DNA from: Yersinia enterocolitica
Lineage (GTDB): Bacteria; Pseudomonadota; Gammaproteobacteria; Enterobacterales; Enterobacteriaceae
Direction: 5' to 3'
NCBI GenBank assembly: GCA_002082245.2
Contig: NBTC02000002.1
Coordinates: 2,790,001 to 2,854,000, forward strand
Length of the DNA: 64,000 bases
The position numbers and the translations under genes are program-made. Below the pieces are notes generated by a model. The model saw only the letters and a list, made by a program, of their open reading frames with translations. It was not told the DNA's origin and did not search any database. Shown here piece after piece: positions 1 to 9,687 of this stretch; the first letter of the stretch is position 1; each line of letters begins with the position of its first letter.

Positions 1-350
1 ACGGTCGCAATCACCTGCACTTCGTTCAAGAAGCTGTCTGGGAACAGTGGGCGGATCGGACGGTCAATCAGACGTGAAGTCAGTGTTTCGCCTTCACTTG
101 GGCGGCCTTCACGACGGAAGAAGCTACCTGGGATACGGCCAGCAGCGTAAGTACGCTCCTGATAATTAACGGTCAGAGGGAAGAAGCTCTGACCTGGCTT
201 GGCTTTCTTTTGGCCAACAACAGTCACAAATACTGCGGTGTCGTCCATGCTTACCATTACAGCAGCCGTTGCCTGGCGAGCCATCATACCGGTTTCAATG
301 GTAACGGTATGTTGACCGTACTGGAATTTACGAATAATCGGAGTCAGCAA
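1..350 (-). CDS. pnp: Polynucleotide phosphorylase, N-terminal part (cut by window edge)
   Basis: This is the start of PNPase, the phosphorolytic 3'-5' exoribonuclease of the RNA degradosome. Only the first 116 or so residues are present and the rest lies left of base 1. The translation reads [16 protein letters not shown], followed by [20 protein letters not shown] and [15 protein letters not shown], which is the first RNase PH domain and nearly identical to E. coli PNPase. The start is a TTG codon at 350-348, as in E. coli pnp, preceded by an AAGGAT ribosome-binding site. The gene lies downstream of rpsO on the same strand, behind a long leader with an RNase III-type hairpin (432-486). This suggests the same RNase III/PNPase autoregulation as in E. 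coli. Confidence 0.97.
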   Translation of the reverse strand, partial: MLTPIIRKFQYGQHTVTIETGMMARQATAAVMVSMDDTAVFVTVVGQKKAKPGQSFFPLTVNYQERTYAAGRIPGSFFRREGRPSEGETLTSRLIDRPIRPLFPDSFLNEVQVIAT

Positions 351-431
351 AATAGTATCCTTATACTATGCGGTGCCGGATCGTATTGACGACCTCATCC
401 ACCTGTTACTAATATCTTCACACTGCATCCT

Positions 432-486
432 CGCGACTAATGACAATCCTTAACTCTAATTGAGTTAAAGTCTCTCATTAGCCGCG
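432..486 (-). promoter_or_regulatory. pnp leader stem-loop (probable RNase III processing hairpin)
   Basis: Read on the minus strand, CGCGGCTAATGA pairs with TCATTAGTCGCG, and inside it TTAACTC pairs with GAGTTAA, giving a long two-tier duplex about 80 bases upstream of the pnp start. In E. coli the rpsO-pnp leader duplex at this position is cut by RNase III, after which PNPase degrades its own message. Position and shape agree with that; the processing itself is inferred. Confidence 0.7.
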
Positions 487-513
487 CGAACCTCTGCACC
501 GGAAGATCCTATT

Positions 514-640
514 TATACCCGTCATCTTTCGATATGTAGCTGTGTTGGCTGCGTTCAATCAGCCGAATCACTTACTTATGTAAGCTCATCGGGACTCTTT
601 CGCTTGCCGCCTTCCTACATCTCGAAATCTATTGGGTAGA
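514..640. repeat. ERIC element, 127 bp, in the rpsO-pnp intergenic region
   Basis: This is a full-length ERIC repeat. It starts with tatacccgtc, has aatcacttacttatgtaagc in the middle, then gccgccttcctacatctcg, and ends ctattgggtaga. It is exactly 127 bp, the canonical length. It lies between the rpsO terminator and the pnp leader hairpin, so transcripts reading from rpsO into pnp carry it. Confidence 0.9.
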
Positions 641-692
641 CAAATCCTATAGAACAACAACAATATACTAACGTATTTTATCATTGCTTCTT

Positions 693-722
693 AGAAAAAA
701 GGGGCCAATTTGGCCCCTTTCT
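693..722 (-). terminator. Rho-independent terminator of rpsO
   Basis: On the minus strand AAAGGGGCCA and TGGCCCCTTT form a strong stem with a 3-base loop followed by a T run. It lies about 17 bases after the rpsO stop codon. Leaky termination here would let part of the transcription pass into pnp. Confidence 0.9.
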
Positions 723-738
723 CCCGAAACTCGCAGAC

Positions 739-1008
739 TTAGCGACGCAGACCCAGACGCTCGATCAGGGAAGCATAACGTGCTACATCTTCACGCTTCA
801 GGTAGTCCAGCAGCTTACGACGCGTGGATACCATACGCAGCAGACCACGACGGCTGTGGTGATCTTTTTTGTGCTCGGAGAAGTGACCTTGCAAATGGTT
901 AATTTGAGCAGTCAACAGAGCAACCTGAACTTCGCTTGAACCGGTGTCATTGGTACCGCGACCGAAGTCAGCAACAATTTTAGCTTTCGCTTCAACACTT
1001 AGAGACAT
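739..1008 (-). CDS. rpsO: 30S ribosomal protein S15
   Basis: Encodes an 89-residue S15, which binds the central domain of 16S rRNA early in 30S assembly. The sequence starts [17 protein letters not shown] and contains the S15 signature around [20 protein letters not shown] and [21 protein letters not shown], at full family length. It lies between truB and pnp, as in E. coli. In E. coli S15 represses its own translation through a leader pseudoknot. The leader here has a GATCGGCGCC segment and an A/T-rich stretch before the ribosome-binding site resembling that leader, but I have not folded it. A partial ERIC lies further upstream. Confidence 0.98.
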   Translation of the reverse strand: MSLSVEAKAKIVADFGRGTNDTGSSEVQVALLTAQINHLQGHFSEHKKDHHSRRGLLRMVSTRRKLLDYLKREDVARYASLIERLGLRR

Positions 1009-1118
1009 GATACAACTCCAAATATATAGATAAATTAAAACAGGCGCCGATCTCTAATTCAGCAACCCAATATGTAAGCCGCACTATTCTACTCTTTGCA
1101 CTGCGGAATCGCAAGGTA

Positions 1119-1152
1119 GCCGCCTTCCTGCAACTCGAATTATATAGAGTAT
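1119..1152. repeat. Truncated ERIC end (about 34 bp) between truB and rpsO
   Basis: The segment gccgccttcctgcaactcg plus an A/T stretch ending in tagagtat matches only the terminal third of the ERIC consensus. The rest of the element is missing. It lies directly after the truB stop codon inside the operon. Confidence 0.75.
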
Positions 1153-1155
1153 GGC

Positions 1156-2109
1156 CTACAGTGCATCTTCCTGCGCCTCTACTACCAGGCGTTTGGGTGC
1201 AACACGGCCATCCTCTGCGATAGTGCCGATACCAATGAAGTTACGCTCTTCGCCTTCAGTGATACGGACCATACCTTCGCTTGGCGCGCCAGCAACATGC
1301 ACCGGTTGCCCTTGCTTTACATAGGCTGCAACAGCAGGTAACAGATTGACTTCAGGGAAGTTTAATACTGCACTGTCCATCGGTAGCAACAGTAAATCCA
1401 GCTCTGGATTTGGTGAGCGCTCTTCTGCCTGTGCCACTTCAACTATGGCAGTCAACTGCTCTAAAGTCACCATGCGATCACTTGGGTAAGCGGCCACTTG
1501 CAAACGACGCAGATAGCTAACATGTGCCCCACAGCCTAATAATTCACCCAAATCATCAACAATAGTGCGAATGTAGGTACCTTTTGAGCAATGAATTTCC
1601 AGCTCAAGATCATTGCCTTCCCAGCGGATAAACAGCAATTCATACACGGTAATGCTACGGGCGTCGCGCTCTACTTCAATCCCCTGCCGGGCATATTCAT
1701 ACAACGGTTTACCTTGATGCTTCAGTGCCGAATACATGGAAGGTATCTGCTGGCTATCGCCGCGGAAACTATCCAGAGCAGCATCCATCTGCGCCTGAGT
1801 GACGTTAACTTCACGCTCACTGATTAACGCACCTTCGGCATCCGAAGTATCTGTGCGCTGGCCCAAACGGGCAACCACCAGGTAGCGCTTATCAGAATCC
1901 AGCAAGAATTGAGAGAATTTGGTCGCTTCACCAAGACAGATAGGCAACATACCGGTCGCCAGTGGATCGAGTGCACCGGTATGGCCTGCGCGGTTAGCGC
2001 TAAAGAGACGTTTTACTTTCTGCAAAACGTCATTAGAGGAGAGGCCCAGCGGCTTATCCAATAACAGAACGCCGTTAATGTCACGGCCGCGACGACGTGG
2101 ACGCCCCAT
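1156..2109 (-). CDS. truB: tRNA pseudouridine(55) synthase TruB
   Basis: This enzyme isomerises U55 in the T-loop of tRNAs and also helps tRNA fold. The 317-residue protein has the family signature [12 protein letters not shown], with the catalytic aspartate at residue 48, then the [28 protein letters not shown] region and a C-terminal PUA-like domain from about residue 250. Its ATG overlaps the rbfA stop codon by one base (TAATG), indicating translational coupling. It has the usual position between rbfA and rpsO. Confidence 0.98.
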   Translation of the reverse strand: MGRPRRRGRDINGVLLLDKPLGLSSNDVLQKVKRLFSANRAGHTGALDPLATGMLPICLGEATKFSQFLLDSDKRYLVVARLGQRTDTSDAEGALISEREVNVTQAQMDAALDSFRGDSQQIPSMYSALKHQGKPLYEYARQGIEVERDARSITVYELLFIRWEGNDLELEIHCSKGTYIRTIVDDLGELLGCGAHVSYLRRLQVAAYPSDRMVTLEQLTAIVEVAQAEERSPNPELDLLLLPMDSAVLNFPEVNLLPAVAAYVKQGQPVHVAGAPSEGMVRITEGEERNFIGIGTIAEDGRVAPKRLVVEAQEDAL

Positions 2110-2519
2110 TACTTCTCCTCGTCGTTACCTGGATTAACCTGACGTTCTACATCATTTTTGATGACGTTAGTCACCAGGTTAGACATCCGCATGCCTTCAA
2201 TCAATGAGTTATCATAAGCGAAGGTCAGTTCCGGTACGATACGCAAGCGCATCGCTTTACCCAGCAGAGTGCGGATATAACCAGAGGCATCTTGCAGTGC
2301 TTTAATGCCATTTTTAACTGTATCCGGGTCTGCGTTATCGGTTAACACATTCAGGAAGGTCACAAAGACTTTAGCGTAAGCCAAATCACGGGACAGCTCG
2401 ATACCGGATACGGTAGCCATGCCAACACGTGGGTCTTTGATTTCGCGTTGTAAGATGAGTGCGATCTCTTTTTGCATTTCCTGCGAAACACGTTGAGAAC
2501 GGCTGAATTCTTTTGCCAT
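2109..2519 (-). CDS. rbfA: 30S ribosome-binding factor RbfA
   Basis: RbfA is a cold-shock-linked assembly factor that binds the 16S 5' helix during late 30S maturation. The protein is 136 residues and starts [21 protein letters not shown] chose this start over an in-frame ATG ten codons upstream because [11 protein letters not shown] is the conserved family N-terminus and has a good ribosome-binding site (GGAGAATCC). The KH-like fold region includes [21 protein letters not shown]. It sits 65 bases after infB and overlaps truB by one base. Confidence 0.97.
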   Translation of the reverse strand: MAKEFSRSQRVSQEMQKEIALILQREIKDPRVGMATVSGIELSRDLAYAKVFVTFLNVLTDNADPDTVKNGIKALQDASGYIRTLLGKAMRLRIVPELTFAYDNSLIEGMRMSNLVTNVIKNDVERQVNPGNDEEK

Positions 2520-2584
2520 TTGGATTCTCCAGACAAATTGGGGGGCCAAGGCCCCCCAAATGGATATAAGCAGATCTGAGGCGA

Positions 2585-5263
2585 TTAATCGATAGTACGT
2601 TTGATTTCGATAATTTCGAAGACTTCGATCACATCACCAGTACGGACGTCGTTATAGTTCTTAACGCCGATACCACACTCCATACCATTACGAACTTCGT
2701 TAACGTCATCTTTGAAGCGGCGCAGAGATTCCAGCTCGCCTTCATAGATAACCACGTTGTCACGCAGAACACGGATTGGATTGTTACGCTTAATCACACC
2801 CTCAGTAACCATACAACCTGCAATGGCGCCAAATTTCGGTGATTTAAACACATCACGAACTTCAGCCAGACCAATGATTTGTTGTTTGTACTCAGGTGCC
2901 AACATACCACTCATCGCCTGTTTGACTTCGTCGATCAGGCTATAAATTACTGAGTAGTAACGTAGATCCAGACCTTCAGTTTCAACGACACGACGGGCTG
3001 AAGCATCAGCACGAACGTTAAAGCCAAGGATGATTGCGCCAGAAGCTGCGGCCAGTGTTGCGTCAGTTTCGGTGATACCACCAACGCCTGAGCCAACAAT
3101 ACGCACTTTCACTTCATCGGTAGACAGATTTTCCAGTGAATCACAGATAGCTTCACAAGAACCCTGTACGTCAGACTTGATTACGATGTTCAGTTCAGAA
3201 ACTTCGCCTTCGGTCATGTTAGCAAACATGTTTTCCAGCTTAGATTTCTGCTGACGAGCCAGTTTGACTTCGCGGAATTTGCCCTGACGGTACAGTGCAA
3301 CTTCACGAGCTTTCTTCTCATCACGAACCACGGTCACTTCATCACCGGCAGCAGGAACACTGGACAGACCCAGGATTTCAACCGGAATAGACGGACCAGC
3401 AGACGTGATATCACGGCCCAACTCGTCACGCATCGCACGTACACGGCCATACTCAAAGCCACACAGTACGATATCACCTTTGTTCAAGGTACCTTTCTGA
3501 ACCAGCACGGTAGCAACAGGGCCCCGGCCTTTATCCAAGAAGGATTCGATAACCACACCGTTTGCCATGCCAGTACGAACTGCTTTCAGTTCCAGAACTT
3601 CAGCTTGCAGCAGGATTGCGTTCAACAATTCATCAATACCGATACCAGCTTTCGCAGATACGTTGATGAACTGAGAGTCACCGCCCCACTCTTCTGGCTG
3701 GACACCGTACTGAGACAGCTCGGTTTTAACGCGGTCTGGATCAGCTTCTGGCTTATCGATTTTGTTCACTGCAACCACAACCGGCACTTTCGCCGCTTTG
3801 GCATGCTGAATAGCTTCGATAGTCTGTGGCATCACGCCATCGTCGGCTGCAACAACCAACACCACGATATCAGTCGCCTGAGCACCACGGGCACGCATTG
3901 AAGTAAACGCGGCGTGTCCTGGGGTATCCAGGAAGGTGATCATGCCGTTTTCAGTTTCAACGTGATAAGCACCGATGTGCTGTGTAATACCACCGGCCTC
4001 ACCTGACGCCACTTTCGTGGAGCGGATGTAATCCAGCAGAGAGGTTTTACCGTGGTCAACGTGGCCCATGATGGTCACAACCGGAGCGCGGTGCTCGGCT
4101 GCGGCTTCAGCACCAGTATCACGGTCGCTCATCAAAGCTTCTTCCAGTTCGTTTTCACGACGCAGAATCACTTTGTGGCCCATCTCTTCAGCAACCATCT
4201 GTGCTGTTTCTTGATCGATAACCTGGTTAATGGTTGCCATAGCACCCAGTTTCATCATTGCTTTGATGACCTGAGAGCCTTTAACAGCCATTTTGTTTGC
4301 CAGTTCAGCAACTGTTACAGTCTCACCAATCACAACATCGCGGTTAACCGCAACAACAGGCTTGTTGAAGCTCTGTTGCAGTGTGCTTGGTTTACGTTTG
4401 CCTTTACGGCCAACAGCACGTGCTTCTTCACGATCAGCTTTAGACTCGGAGAGTTTATTGCCTTTTTTCTGCTTAGTTGCTTTACCACCACGAGTGCGGC
4501 TACGGCGATCACCTTCAACTTTGGCGTCGTTTTCGTCTTCCGCGGCGCGCGCATGTTGTGAGGTGGTTACATGGTAGTCAGCAGACTCAGTCTGCTCAGC
4601 CACAGGTGCTGGCCATTTACCTTCGTTTTCGGCTGCCATTTTACGGGCTTCCTCAGCAACGCGTTTAGCATCTTCCTCGACCTTACGGCGTGTTTCTTCT
4701 TCTACTGAGCGTTTCAGCTCGGCAGCTTCAGCTTCACGGCGTGCTTTATCGGTCTGAGCTGGCTTGATTTTTTCGTCGGTTTGTTGATTCGTCACTTTTT
4801 CTTTTTCCGCTGCTTGGCGTTTAGCTTTTTCAGCGGCCTCACGTTTGGCTTGTTCTTCGGCCGCACGTTTAGCTTTTTCTTCAGCGATTTTCTGCGCTGC
4901 TGCTTCCGCTTCACGTTGTGCCTGCTCTTCCGCTTCACGCTGTGCCTGCTCTTCCGCTTTAGCTTGTTCAGCTTCCGGCGTATTTACATAAGTGCGTTTC
5001 TTGCGGACCTCGATTTGCACCGATTTACTTTTTCCGCCGGTGCTCGGAATATTCAAGGTGCTACGCGTTTTGCGTTGCAACGTGAGTTTATTAGGCGCAC
5101 TACCGTGTTCACGGTTTAAGTGCGCCAGCAATGTTTCTTTTTCTTGCTGGGTAACTGAGTCTACTTCAGACTTCTTGATCCCTGCATCAGCAAATTGCTG
5201 TACCAGGCGATCAACTGGGGTCTGAATCTCAGCTGCCAGCGATTTTACGGTTACATCTGTCAT
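2585..5263 (-). CDS. infB: Translation initiation factor IF-2
   Basis: IF-2 is the GTPase that brings fMet-tRNA to the 30S P site and promotes subunit joining. The 892-residue protein has an N-terminal IF2-N domain (about 1-50) and a long Lys/Glu/Ala/Arg-rich charged linker with heptad-like repeats (about 90-215). A second IF2-N domain lies near 310-385. The G domain carries [17 protein letters not shown] and NKIDKPEAD, and the C-terminal domains end in [16 protein letters not shown]. coli makes shorter forms from internal starts, and I cannot tell whether this gene does. It lies 24 bases after nusA. The linker contains a 24-bp tandem duplication (4910-4957). Confidence 0.99.
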   Translation of the reverse strand: MTDVTVKSLAAEIQTPVDRLVQQFADAGIKKSEVDSVTQQEKETLLAHLNREHGSAPNKLTLQRKTRSTLNIPSTGGKSKSVQIEVRKKRTYVNTPEAEQAKAEEQAQREAEEQAQREAEAAAQKIAEEKAKRAAEEQAKREAAEKAKRQAAEKEKVTNQQTDEKIKPAQTDKARREAEAAELKRSVEEETRRKVEEDAKRVAEEARKMAAENEGKWPAPVAEQTESADYHVTTSQHARAAEDENDAKVEGDRRSRTRGGKATKQKKGNKLSESKADREEARAVGRKGKRKPSTLQQSFNKPVVAVNRDVVIGETVTVAELANKMAVKGSQVIKAMMKLGAMATINQVIDQETAQMVAEEMGHKVILRRENELEEALMSDRDTGAEAAAEHRAPVVTIMGHVDHGKTSLLDYIRSTKVASGEAGGITQHIGAYHVETENGMITFLDTPGHAAFTSMRARGAQATDIVVLVVAADDGVMPQTIEAIQHAKAAKVPVVVAVNKIDKPEADPDRVKTELSQYGVQPEEWGGDSQFINVSAKAGIGIDELLNAILLQAEVLELKAVRTGMANGVVIESFLDKGRGPVATVLVQKGTLNKGDIVLCGFEYGRVRAMRDELGRDITSAGPSIPVEILGLSSVPAAGDEVTVVRDEKKAREVALYRQGKFREVKLARQQKSKLENMFANMTEGEVSELNIVIKSDVQGSCEAICDSLENLSTDEVKVRIVGSGVGGITETDATLAAASGAIILGFNVRADASARRVVETEGLDLRYYSVIYSLIDEVKQAMSGMLAPEYKQQIIGLAEVRDVFKSPKFGAIAGCMVTEGVIKRNNPIRVLRDNVVIYEGELESLRRFKDDVNEVRNGMECGIGVKNYNDVRTGDVIEVFEIIEIKRTID
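4910..4957. repeat. 24-bp tandem duplication in the infB linker
   Basis: Two copies of a 24-bp unit lie head to tail (4910-4933 and 4934-4957) and differ at one base. They encode two consecutive copies of an 8-residue [12 protein letters not shown] unit in the charged IF-2 linker. Copy-number change would keep the frame. Confidence 0.85.
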
Positions 5264-5287
5264 GCTGTTCCTTCCTGCTACAGTTTA

Positions 5288-6775
5288 TTACGCGTTATCG
5301 CCAAACCAACAGATATTACGTGCAGCCATAATCAGCTCGCCGGCTTGCTCATCGCTAAGCCCTTCAATATCTGCCAGATCGTCGATACCCTGCTCGGCAA
5401 GATCTTCCAGCGTACACACACCGCGCGCAGCCAATTTGAATGCCATGCTACGTTCCAGACCCGCCAGGTTCAGCAGATCATCAGCGGGTTTTTGGTCGCC
5501 AAGACTTTCTTCTTGTGCCAGGGCCAGCGTGGTCAATGCAGCTTTGGCGCGATCACGCAGCGCTTCAACCGTATCTTCGTCAAGACCGTCGATTTCCAGA
5601 AGTTCTTTCATTGGCACGTAAGCCAATTCTTCCAGAGAAGAGAAACCTTCCTCTACCAATATGGTGGCAAAGTCCTCATCGATATCAAGATATTTGGTGA
5701 AGGTATCAATAGCGGCATGAGCTTCGGCCTGATGCTTCGCCTGAAGATCGTCCGCCGTCATTACGTTCAGTTCCCAGCCACTCAGTTGTGCTGCTAAACG
5801 TACGTTCTGGCCGTTACGGCCAATTGCCTGTGCCAAGTTGCTGGCTTCAACGGCAACATCCATCGTGTGTCTGTCTTCATCAACCACAATAGACGCAACA
5901 TCAGCTGGCGCCATGGCATTAATAACAAACTGGGCTGGATTATCATCCCACAATACAATATCAATGCGCTCGCCGCCAAGCTCGCTGGAAACAGCCTGAA
6001 CTCGGGCACCACGCATACCGACACAAGCACCGACTGGATCGATACGTTTGTCGTTGGTTTTGACCGCAATTTTAGCACGCGAGCCAGGATCACGGGCGGC
6101 AGCTTTAATTTCGATCAATTCTTCGCCAATTTCTGGCACTTCAATACGGAACAGTTCGATCAGCATTTCAGGACGTGAACGGCTGACAAACAACTGAGCA
6201 CCGCGAGCTTCTGGACGCACGTCATACAGAACACCACGGATACGGTCGCCTGGACGGAAGTTTTCACGCGGTAGCATGTCTTCACGGCCAATAACGGCTT
6301 CAGCATTGTTACCCAGATCCAGTGCAATACTGTCACGGTTAACTTTTTTCACCACACCGGTAACAATTTCGCCCAGATACTGACGGAACTGATCAACCAC
6401 CATAGCACGTTCGGCTTCACGTACTTTCTGTACGATGACCTGTTTAGCTGTTTGGGTTGTGATACGGTCAAAAGTAACAGATTCAATCTGGTCTTCGACA
6501 TAATCACCCAACTGGAGGGTTGGATCTTCATATTGAGCCGCATCCAACGTGATTTCACGCGTTGGCATGGTAACTTCGTCAACTGCGACCCAACGGCGGA
6601 AAGTGTCGAAATCACCGGTTTTACGGTCGATGCTGACGCGAACTTCAATTTCTTGTTCGTATTTTTTCTTGGTCGCTGTCGCTAGAGCGGTTTCCAACGC
6701 CTCAAAAATCTTCTCGCGCGGAAGGGATTTCTCATTGGAAACTGCTTCTACAACAGCCAGAATCTCTTTGTTCAT
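5288..6775 (-). CDS. nusA: Transcription termination/antitermination factor NusA
   Basis: NusA binds RNA polymerase and nascent RNA and modulates pausing, termination and rRNA/lambda antitermination. The 495-residue protein starts [20 protein letters not shown]. This start was chosen over an ATG six codons upstream because it matches the family N-terminus. Domains in order are the polymerase-binding N-terminal domain (1-130), S1 (about 135-200, [21 protein letters not shown]), two KH domains ([20 protein letters not shown] and the [18 protein letters not shown] region), and two acidic helical repeats at the C-terminus (about 365-495), as in gamma-proteobacteria. It lies between rimP (21 bases) and infB (24 bases) in one operon. 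Confidence 0.99.
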   Translation of the reverse strand: MNKEILAVVEAVSNEKSLPREKIFEALETALATATKKKYEQEIEVRVSIDRKTGDFDTFRRWVAVDEVTMPTREITLDAAQYEDPTLQLGDYVEDQIESVTFDRITTQTAKQVIVQKVREAERAMVVDQFRQYLGEIVTGVVKKVNRDSIALDLGNNAEAVIGREDMLPRENFRPGDRIRGVLYDVRPEARGAQLFVSRSRPEMLIELFRIEVPEIGEELIEIKAAARDPGSRAKIAVKTNDKRIDPVGACVGMRGARVQAVSSELGGERIDIVLWDDNPAQFVINAMAPADVASIVVDEDRHTMDVAVEASNLAQAIGRNGQNVRLAAQLSGWELNVMTADDLQAKHQAEAHAAIDTFTKYLDIDEDFATILVEEGFSSLEELAYVPMKELLEIDGLDEDTVEALRDRAKAALTTLALAQEESLGDQKPADDLLNLAGLERSMAFKLAARGVCTLEDLAEQGIDDLADIEGLSDEQAGELIMAARNICWFGDNA

Positions 6776-6796
6776 CCTAGTTGCCTCATCCAAACT

Positions 6797-7249
6797 TTAA
6801 AAGTGGGGTACCAGGTTCGCTTTCTGGATGTTGCTCAGCGCGAACACTTCATCTTTTCCATCCACAGTAACCGTGATCATTTCACCATCAACGGCTTTAA
6901 TAATGCCCTGCCATTTACGGCGGTTCTGCATTGCCATACGCAAAACCAAAGTGACTTCTTCACCGAGGTAACGAGTATAGTGTTCAGCGGTGAACATAGG
7001 GCGATCAAGGCCCGGAGAGGAAACTTCTAAGTTGTAAGCGACCGTAATTGGATCTTCTACGTCCAATACAGCGCTGACCTGGTGGCTGACATCAGCACAA
7101 GCATCAACAGTGATTCCGTCGTCACTATCAATATAGATTCGTAGCGTCGATTGGCGCCCCCGGATGAACTCGATGCCGACTAATTCATAGCCTAAGGCCT
7201 CAACCGGTGCTGAAATTATCTCTGTTAACTTTTGTTCTAATGTGGACAA
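6797..7249 (-). CDS. rimP: Ribosome maturation factor RimP
   Basis: RimP is needed for early 30S maturation, especially binding of S12. The 150-residue protein begins (M)[21 protein letters not shown], continues with [19 protein letters not shown], and ends [15 protein letters not shown] place the start at a TTG codon (7249-7247) because the family starts with MSTLEQ. A longer version from an ATG at 7261 would add four residues and lacks a sensible ribosome-binding site, whereas GGGGGT precedes the TTG. It is the first protein gene of the operon, immediately downstream of the metY tRNA and its leaky terminators. Confidence 0.97.
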   Translation of the reverse strand: MSTLEQKLTEIISAPVEALGYELVGIEFIRGRQSTLRIYIDSDDGITVDACADVSHQVSAVLDVEDPITVAYNLEVSSPGLDRPMFTAEHYTRYLGEEVTLVLRMAMQNRRKWQGIIKAVDGEMITVTVDGKDEVFALSNIQKANLVPHF

Positions 7250-7266
7250 GCCCACCCCCAAGACAT

Positions 7267-7287
7267 AAAAAAAGGGCCTAATAGCCC
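7267..7287 (-). terminator. Weak terminator-like hairpin just upstream of rimP
   Basis: On the minus strand GGGC-TATTAG-GCCC is followed by seven T residues, 18 bases before the rimP start. With the stronger hairpin at 7310-7333 it forms a tandem attenuator between metY and rimP. Confidence 0.55.
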
Positions 7288-7309
7288 AGTGATTCTGCTG
7301 TCAAATAAC

Positions 7310-7333
7310 AAAAAACCCCGAAATTCGGGGCTT
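7310..7333 (-). terminator. Rho-independent terminator after metY
   Basis: On the minus strand AAGCCCCG-AATTT-CGGGGTTT is followed by T residues. It lies about 130 bases downstream of the initiator tRNA and upstream of rimP, so read-through would feed the rimP-nusA-infB operon. Confidence 0.85.
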
Positions 7334-7464
7334 TATGCAACTGGACCCTGTTTGCCGCAAAGCGGCTTCGGTACAACTTTCTGACAAGTATTTTTTTCAA
7401 ATTGAAATCGAAAGTATCTGAGGTCTACCGAATACAACATTTGAAAAAAAACACTTTAGGAAAG

Positions 7465-7541
<77 letters not shown>

Positions 7542-7601
7542 TCCGAAAACGTGGCAAATATTACGTTGATAACGACAAAAAAGCAAGTTATCTGACTGAT
7601 T

Positions 7602-7688
7602 TGGTACCGAGGACGGGACTTGAACCCGTAAGCCCAATCGGGCACTACCACCTCAAGGTAGCGTGTCTACCAATTCCACCACCCCGGC
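7602..7688 (-). tRNA. leuU: tRNA-Leu (GAG anticodon)
   Basis: An 87-nt class II tRNA with encoded CCA. On the minus strand it starts GCCGGGGTGGTGGAATTGG, has the anticodon stem-loop CTACCTTGAGGTGGTAG (anticodon GAG), a long variable arm, the T-arm GGGTTCAAGTCCC and the end CCTCGGTACCA. It lies between secG and metY. In E. coli argG separates leuU from metY; only 60 bases separate them here. Confidence 0.97.
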
Positions 7689-7777
7689 ACTGATTCAACT
7701 GGTTGTTTTTACTATTTAAGTCGTCACAACCATTTTAAAACTTTTTTCTATCGTTACTACTTACTGCTGGCAAAACA

Positions 7778-8113
7778 TTACTGCGGGATATCGCTACTTG
7801 GCTTAGTTGGTGCTACTGGAGCTGTAGTCTGCTCAGTTTTTGCAGGCGTACCCAAGTTTTCCCACTCGCTGCCTGTATGGCCCTGGTTGGTGCTCATATT
7901 GCCCAGAATCAAGCTAATGACGAAGAACAGCGTCGCCAATAAAGCCGTCATGCGAGTCATAAAGTTACCGGAACCATTCGAACCGAACAGAGTTGCAGAC
8001 GCACCTGCTCCGAATGAGGCTCCCATATCCGCGCCTTTACCTTGCTGCAACATGATCAGAGCAACTAGCCCAATCGAAATCAGCAAGAAAAATACCAGAA
8101 GAGCTTCGTACAT
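7778..8113 (-). CDS. secG: Preprotein translocase subunit SecG
   Basis: SecG is the small auxiliary subunit of the SecYEG protein channel in the inner membrane. The 111-residue protein has two transmembrane segments (about 2-22, [20 protein letters not shown], and about 54-74, [18 protein letters not shown]). Between them is the conserved [23 protein letters not shown] loop, and a polar Pro/Thr-rich tail follows. It lies directly upstream of leuU, the same arrangement as E. coli. Confidence 0.98.
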   Translation of the reverse strand: MYEALLVFFLLISIGLVALIMLQQGKGADMGASFGAGASATLFGSNGSGNFMTRMTALLATLFFVISLILGNMSTNQGHTGSEWENLGTPAKTEQTTAPVAPTKPSSDIPQ

Positions 8114-8295
8114 AGTTGTACCTGTATCCTTGCGGATTCACCGCATGCCAAATGCTTTTCACCCATCAGCGGGGACTTATTCACCCACTTAAGCGGGTGT
8201 GAATACTAACCAAAGCGCATAGTACACGCAAGGGCAATTTCACAACACGAGTTCATTTGCAGAAAAAAGCGTCAAGTTATTCAACTTCAGCGCAA

Positions 8296-8330
8296 TTTAT
8301 GGGGGAAAGAGTCACACCCTCCCCCATAAA
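8296..8330. other. Perfect 10-bp inverted repeat between glmM and secG
   Basis: TTTATGGGGG and CCCCCATAAA enclose a 15-base loop just after the glmM stop codon. There is no clear T run on the minus strand. It may be a processing hairpin or a weak attenuator that ends the folP-glmM message, but its role is not established from the sequence. Confidence 0.5.
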
Positions 8331-8337
8331 AACACCA

Positions 8338-9678
8338 TTAACCTGCCGCTTTCACCGCATCTGCGATCCGGTTTGCCATTTCAGCAATCAATGATTCTTC
8401 AGCATCACCTTCAACCATCACGCGGATTAATGGTTCGGTACCTGATTTACGCAACAGAACGCGGCCACGATCACCCAATTCTTTTTCAACCTGGCGAGTC
8501 ACTTCTTCAACTGCCTCAGATTTAAGAGGATTGTGTTCACCAGAGAAACGTACGTTCACCAGGATTTGTGGCAATAGCTTCATGCCACTGCATAAATCAT
8601 GCAGGCTCATGTGATTACGTACCATAGCAGTAAGCACTTGCAAACCAGCAACAATGCCGTCACCGGTGGTAGTTTTATCCAGTAAAATTACATGACCTGA
8701 GTTTTCAGCACCAATGCGCCAGCCTTTCTCTTGCATGGCTTCCAGTACGTAGCGGTCACCCACTTTGGCACGAACAAACGGAATACCCAGTTCTTTTAGA
8801 GCCAGCTGTAAACCCATGTTACTCATTAGCGTACCAACCGCACCGCCTTTCAGTTGACCCTGACGCAAGCCTTCGCGCGCGATGATATACAAAATCTGGT
8901 CGCCATCAACCTTGTTGCCCAGATGGTCAACCATCATCAAGCGGTCACCATCACCGTCAAATGCCAGGCCAACATGTGCATCTTCAGCCAGCACACGCGC
9001 TTGCAGCAAGCGAACATCCGTGGCACCACATTCTTCATTGATATTCATGCCATCAGGTTCACAGCCGATGGTGATAACATTTGCCCCGAGTTCACGTAAT
9101 ACACTTGGGGCGATGTGATAGGTGGCACCATTGGCGCAATCGACCACAATTTTTAACTCTTTCAGGCTAAGTTCGCTCGGGAATGTGCCTTTACAGAACT
9201 CAATGTAGCGCCCGGCCGCATCCACGATACGGTTAGCTTTACCCAATTCGGCAGATTCAACGCAGGTTAATGGTTTTTCCATTTCTGCTTCAATAGCCTC
9301 CTCCACATCATCAGGCAGTTTGGTGCCATCAATTGAGAAGAATTTAATGCCATTATCTTCGAAAGGGTTATGGGACGCTGAAATAACAATACCCGCTTCA
9401 GCGCGGAAAGTTCGGGTCAGATAAGCAACAGCAGGGGTCGGCATCGGGCCGGTAAATGATGCCGATAGCCCAGCGGCGGCCAAGCCGGCTTCCAGCGCCG
9501 ATTCCAGCATGTAGCCGGAAATACGCGTATCTTTACCGATGATAATTTTACGAGAACCATGTCGAGCCAGAACCTTACCGGCAGCCCAGCCGAGCTTTAA
9601 TACAAAATCAGGCGTAATCGGACTCTCACCCACTTTGCCGCGAATGCCATCTGTACCAAAGTATTTACGGTTACTCAT
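8338..9678 (-). CDS. glmM: Phosphoglucosamine mutase GlmM
   Basis: GlmM converts glucosamine-6-phosphate to glucosamine-1-phosphate for UDP-GlcNAc, the precursor of peptidoglycan and LPS. The 446-residue phosphohexomutase begins [17 protein letters not shown]. It carries the phosphorylated serine in ISASHNP (Ser102), the metal-binding DGDGDR loop (around residue 241), the sugar-binding GAENSGH loop and the phosphate-binding [15 protein letters not shown] at the C-terminus. The ribosome-binding site lies in the 9-base gap after folP, so the two are co-transcribed. Confidence 0.99.
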   Translation of the reverse strand: MSNRKYFGTDGIRGKVGESPITPDFVLKLGWAAGKVLARHGSRKIIIGKDTRISGYMLESALEAGLAAAGLSASFTGPMPTPAVAYLTRTFRAEAGIVISASHNPFEDNGIKFFSIDGTKLPDDVEEAIEAEMEKPLTCVESAELGKANRIVDAAGRYIEFCKGTFPSELSLKELKIVVDCANGATYHIAPSVLRELGANVITIGCEPDGMNINEECGATDVRLLQARVLAEDAHVGLAFDGDGDRLMMVDHLGNKVDGDQILYIIAREGLRQGQLKGGAVGTLMSNMGLQLALKELGIPFVRAKVGDRYVLEAMQEKGWRIGAENSGHVILLDKTTTGDGIVAGLQVLTAMVRNHMSLHDLCSGMKLLPQILVNVRFSGEHNPLKSEAVEEVTRQVEKELGDRGRVLLRKSGTEPLIRVMVEGDAEESLIAEMANRIADAVKAAG

Positions 9679-9687
9679 AATTTTTAT

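Noticed and set aside
4052..4561. Long plus-strand open frame (169 residues) opposite infB
   Set aside because: It is the complement of the repetitive charged linker and G-domain region of IF-2. The translation is Phe/His-rich with no domain, and no ribosome-binding site is evident.
5195..5797. 200-residue plus-strand frame opposite nusA
   Set aside because: Shadow of nusA on the other strand; the conserved protein is clearly on the minus strand.
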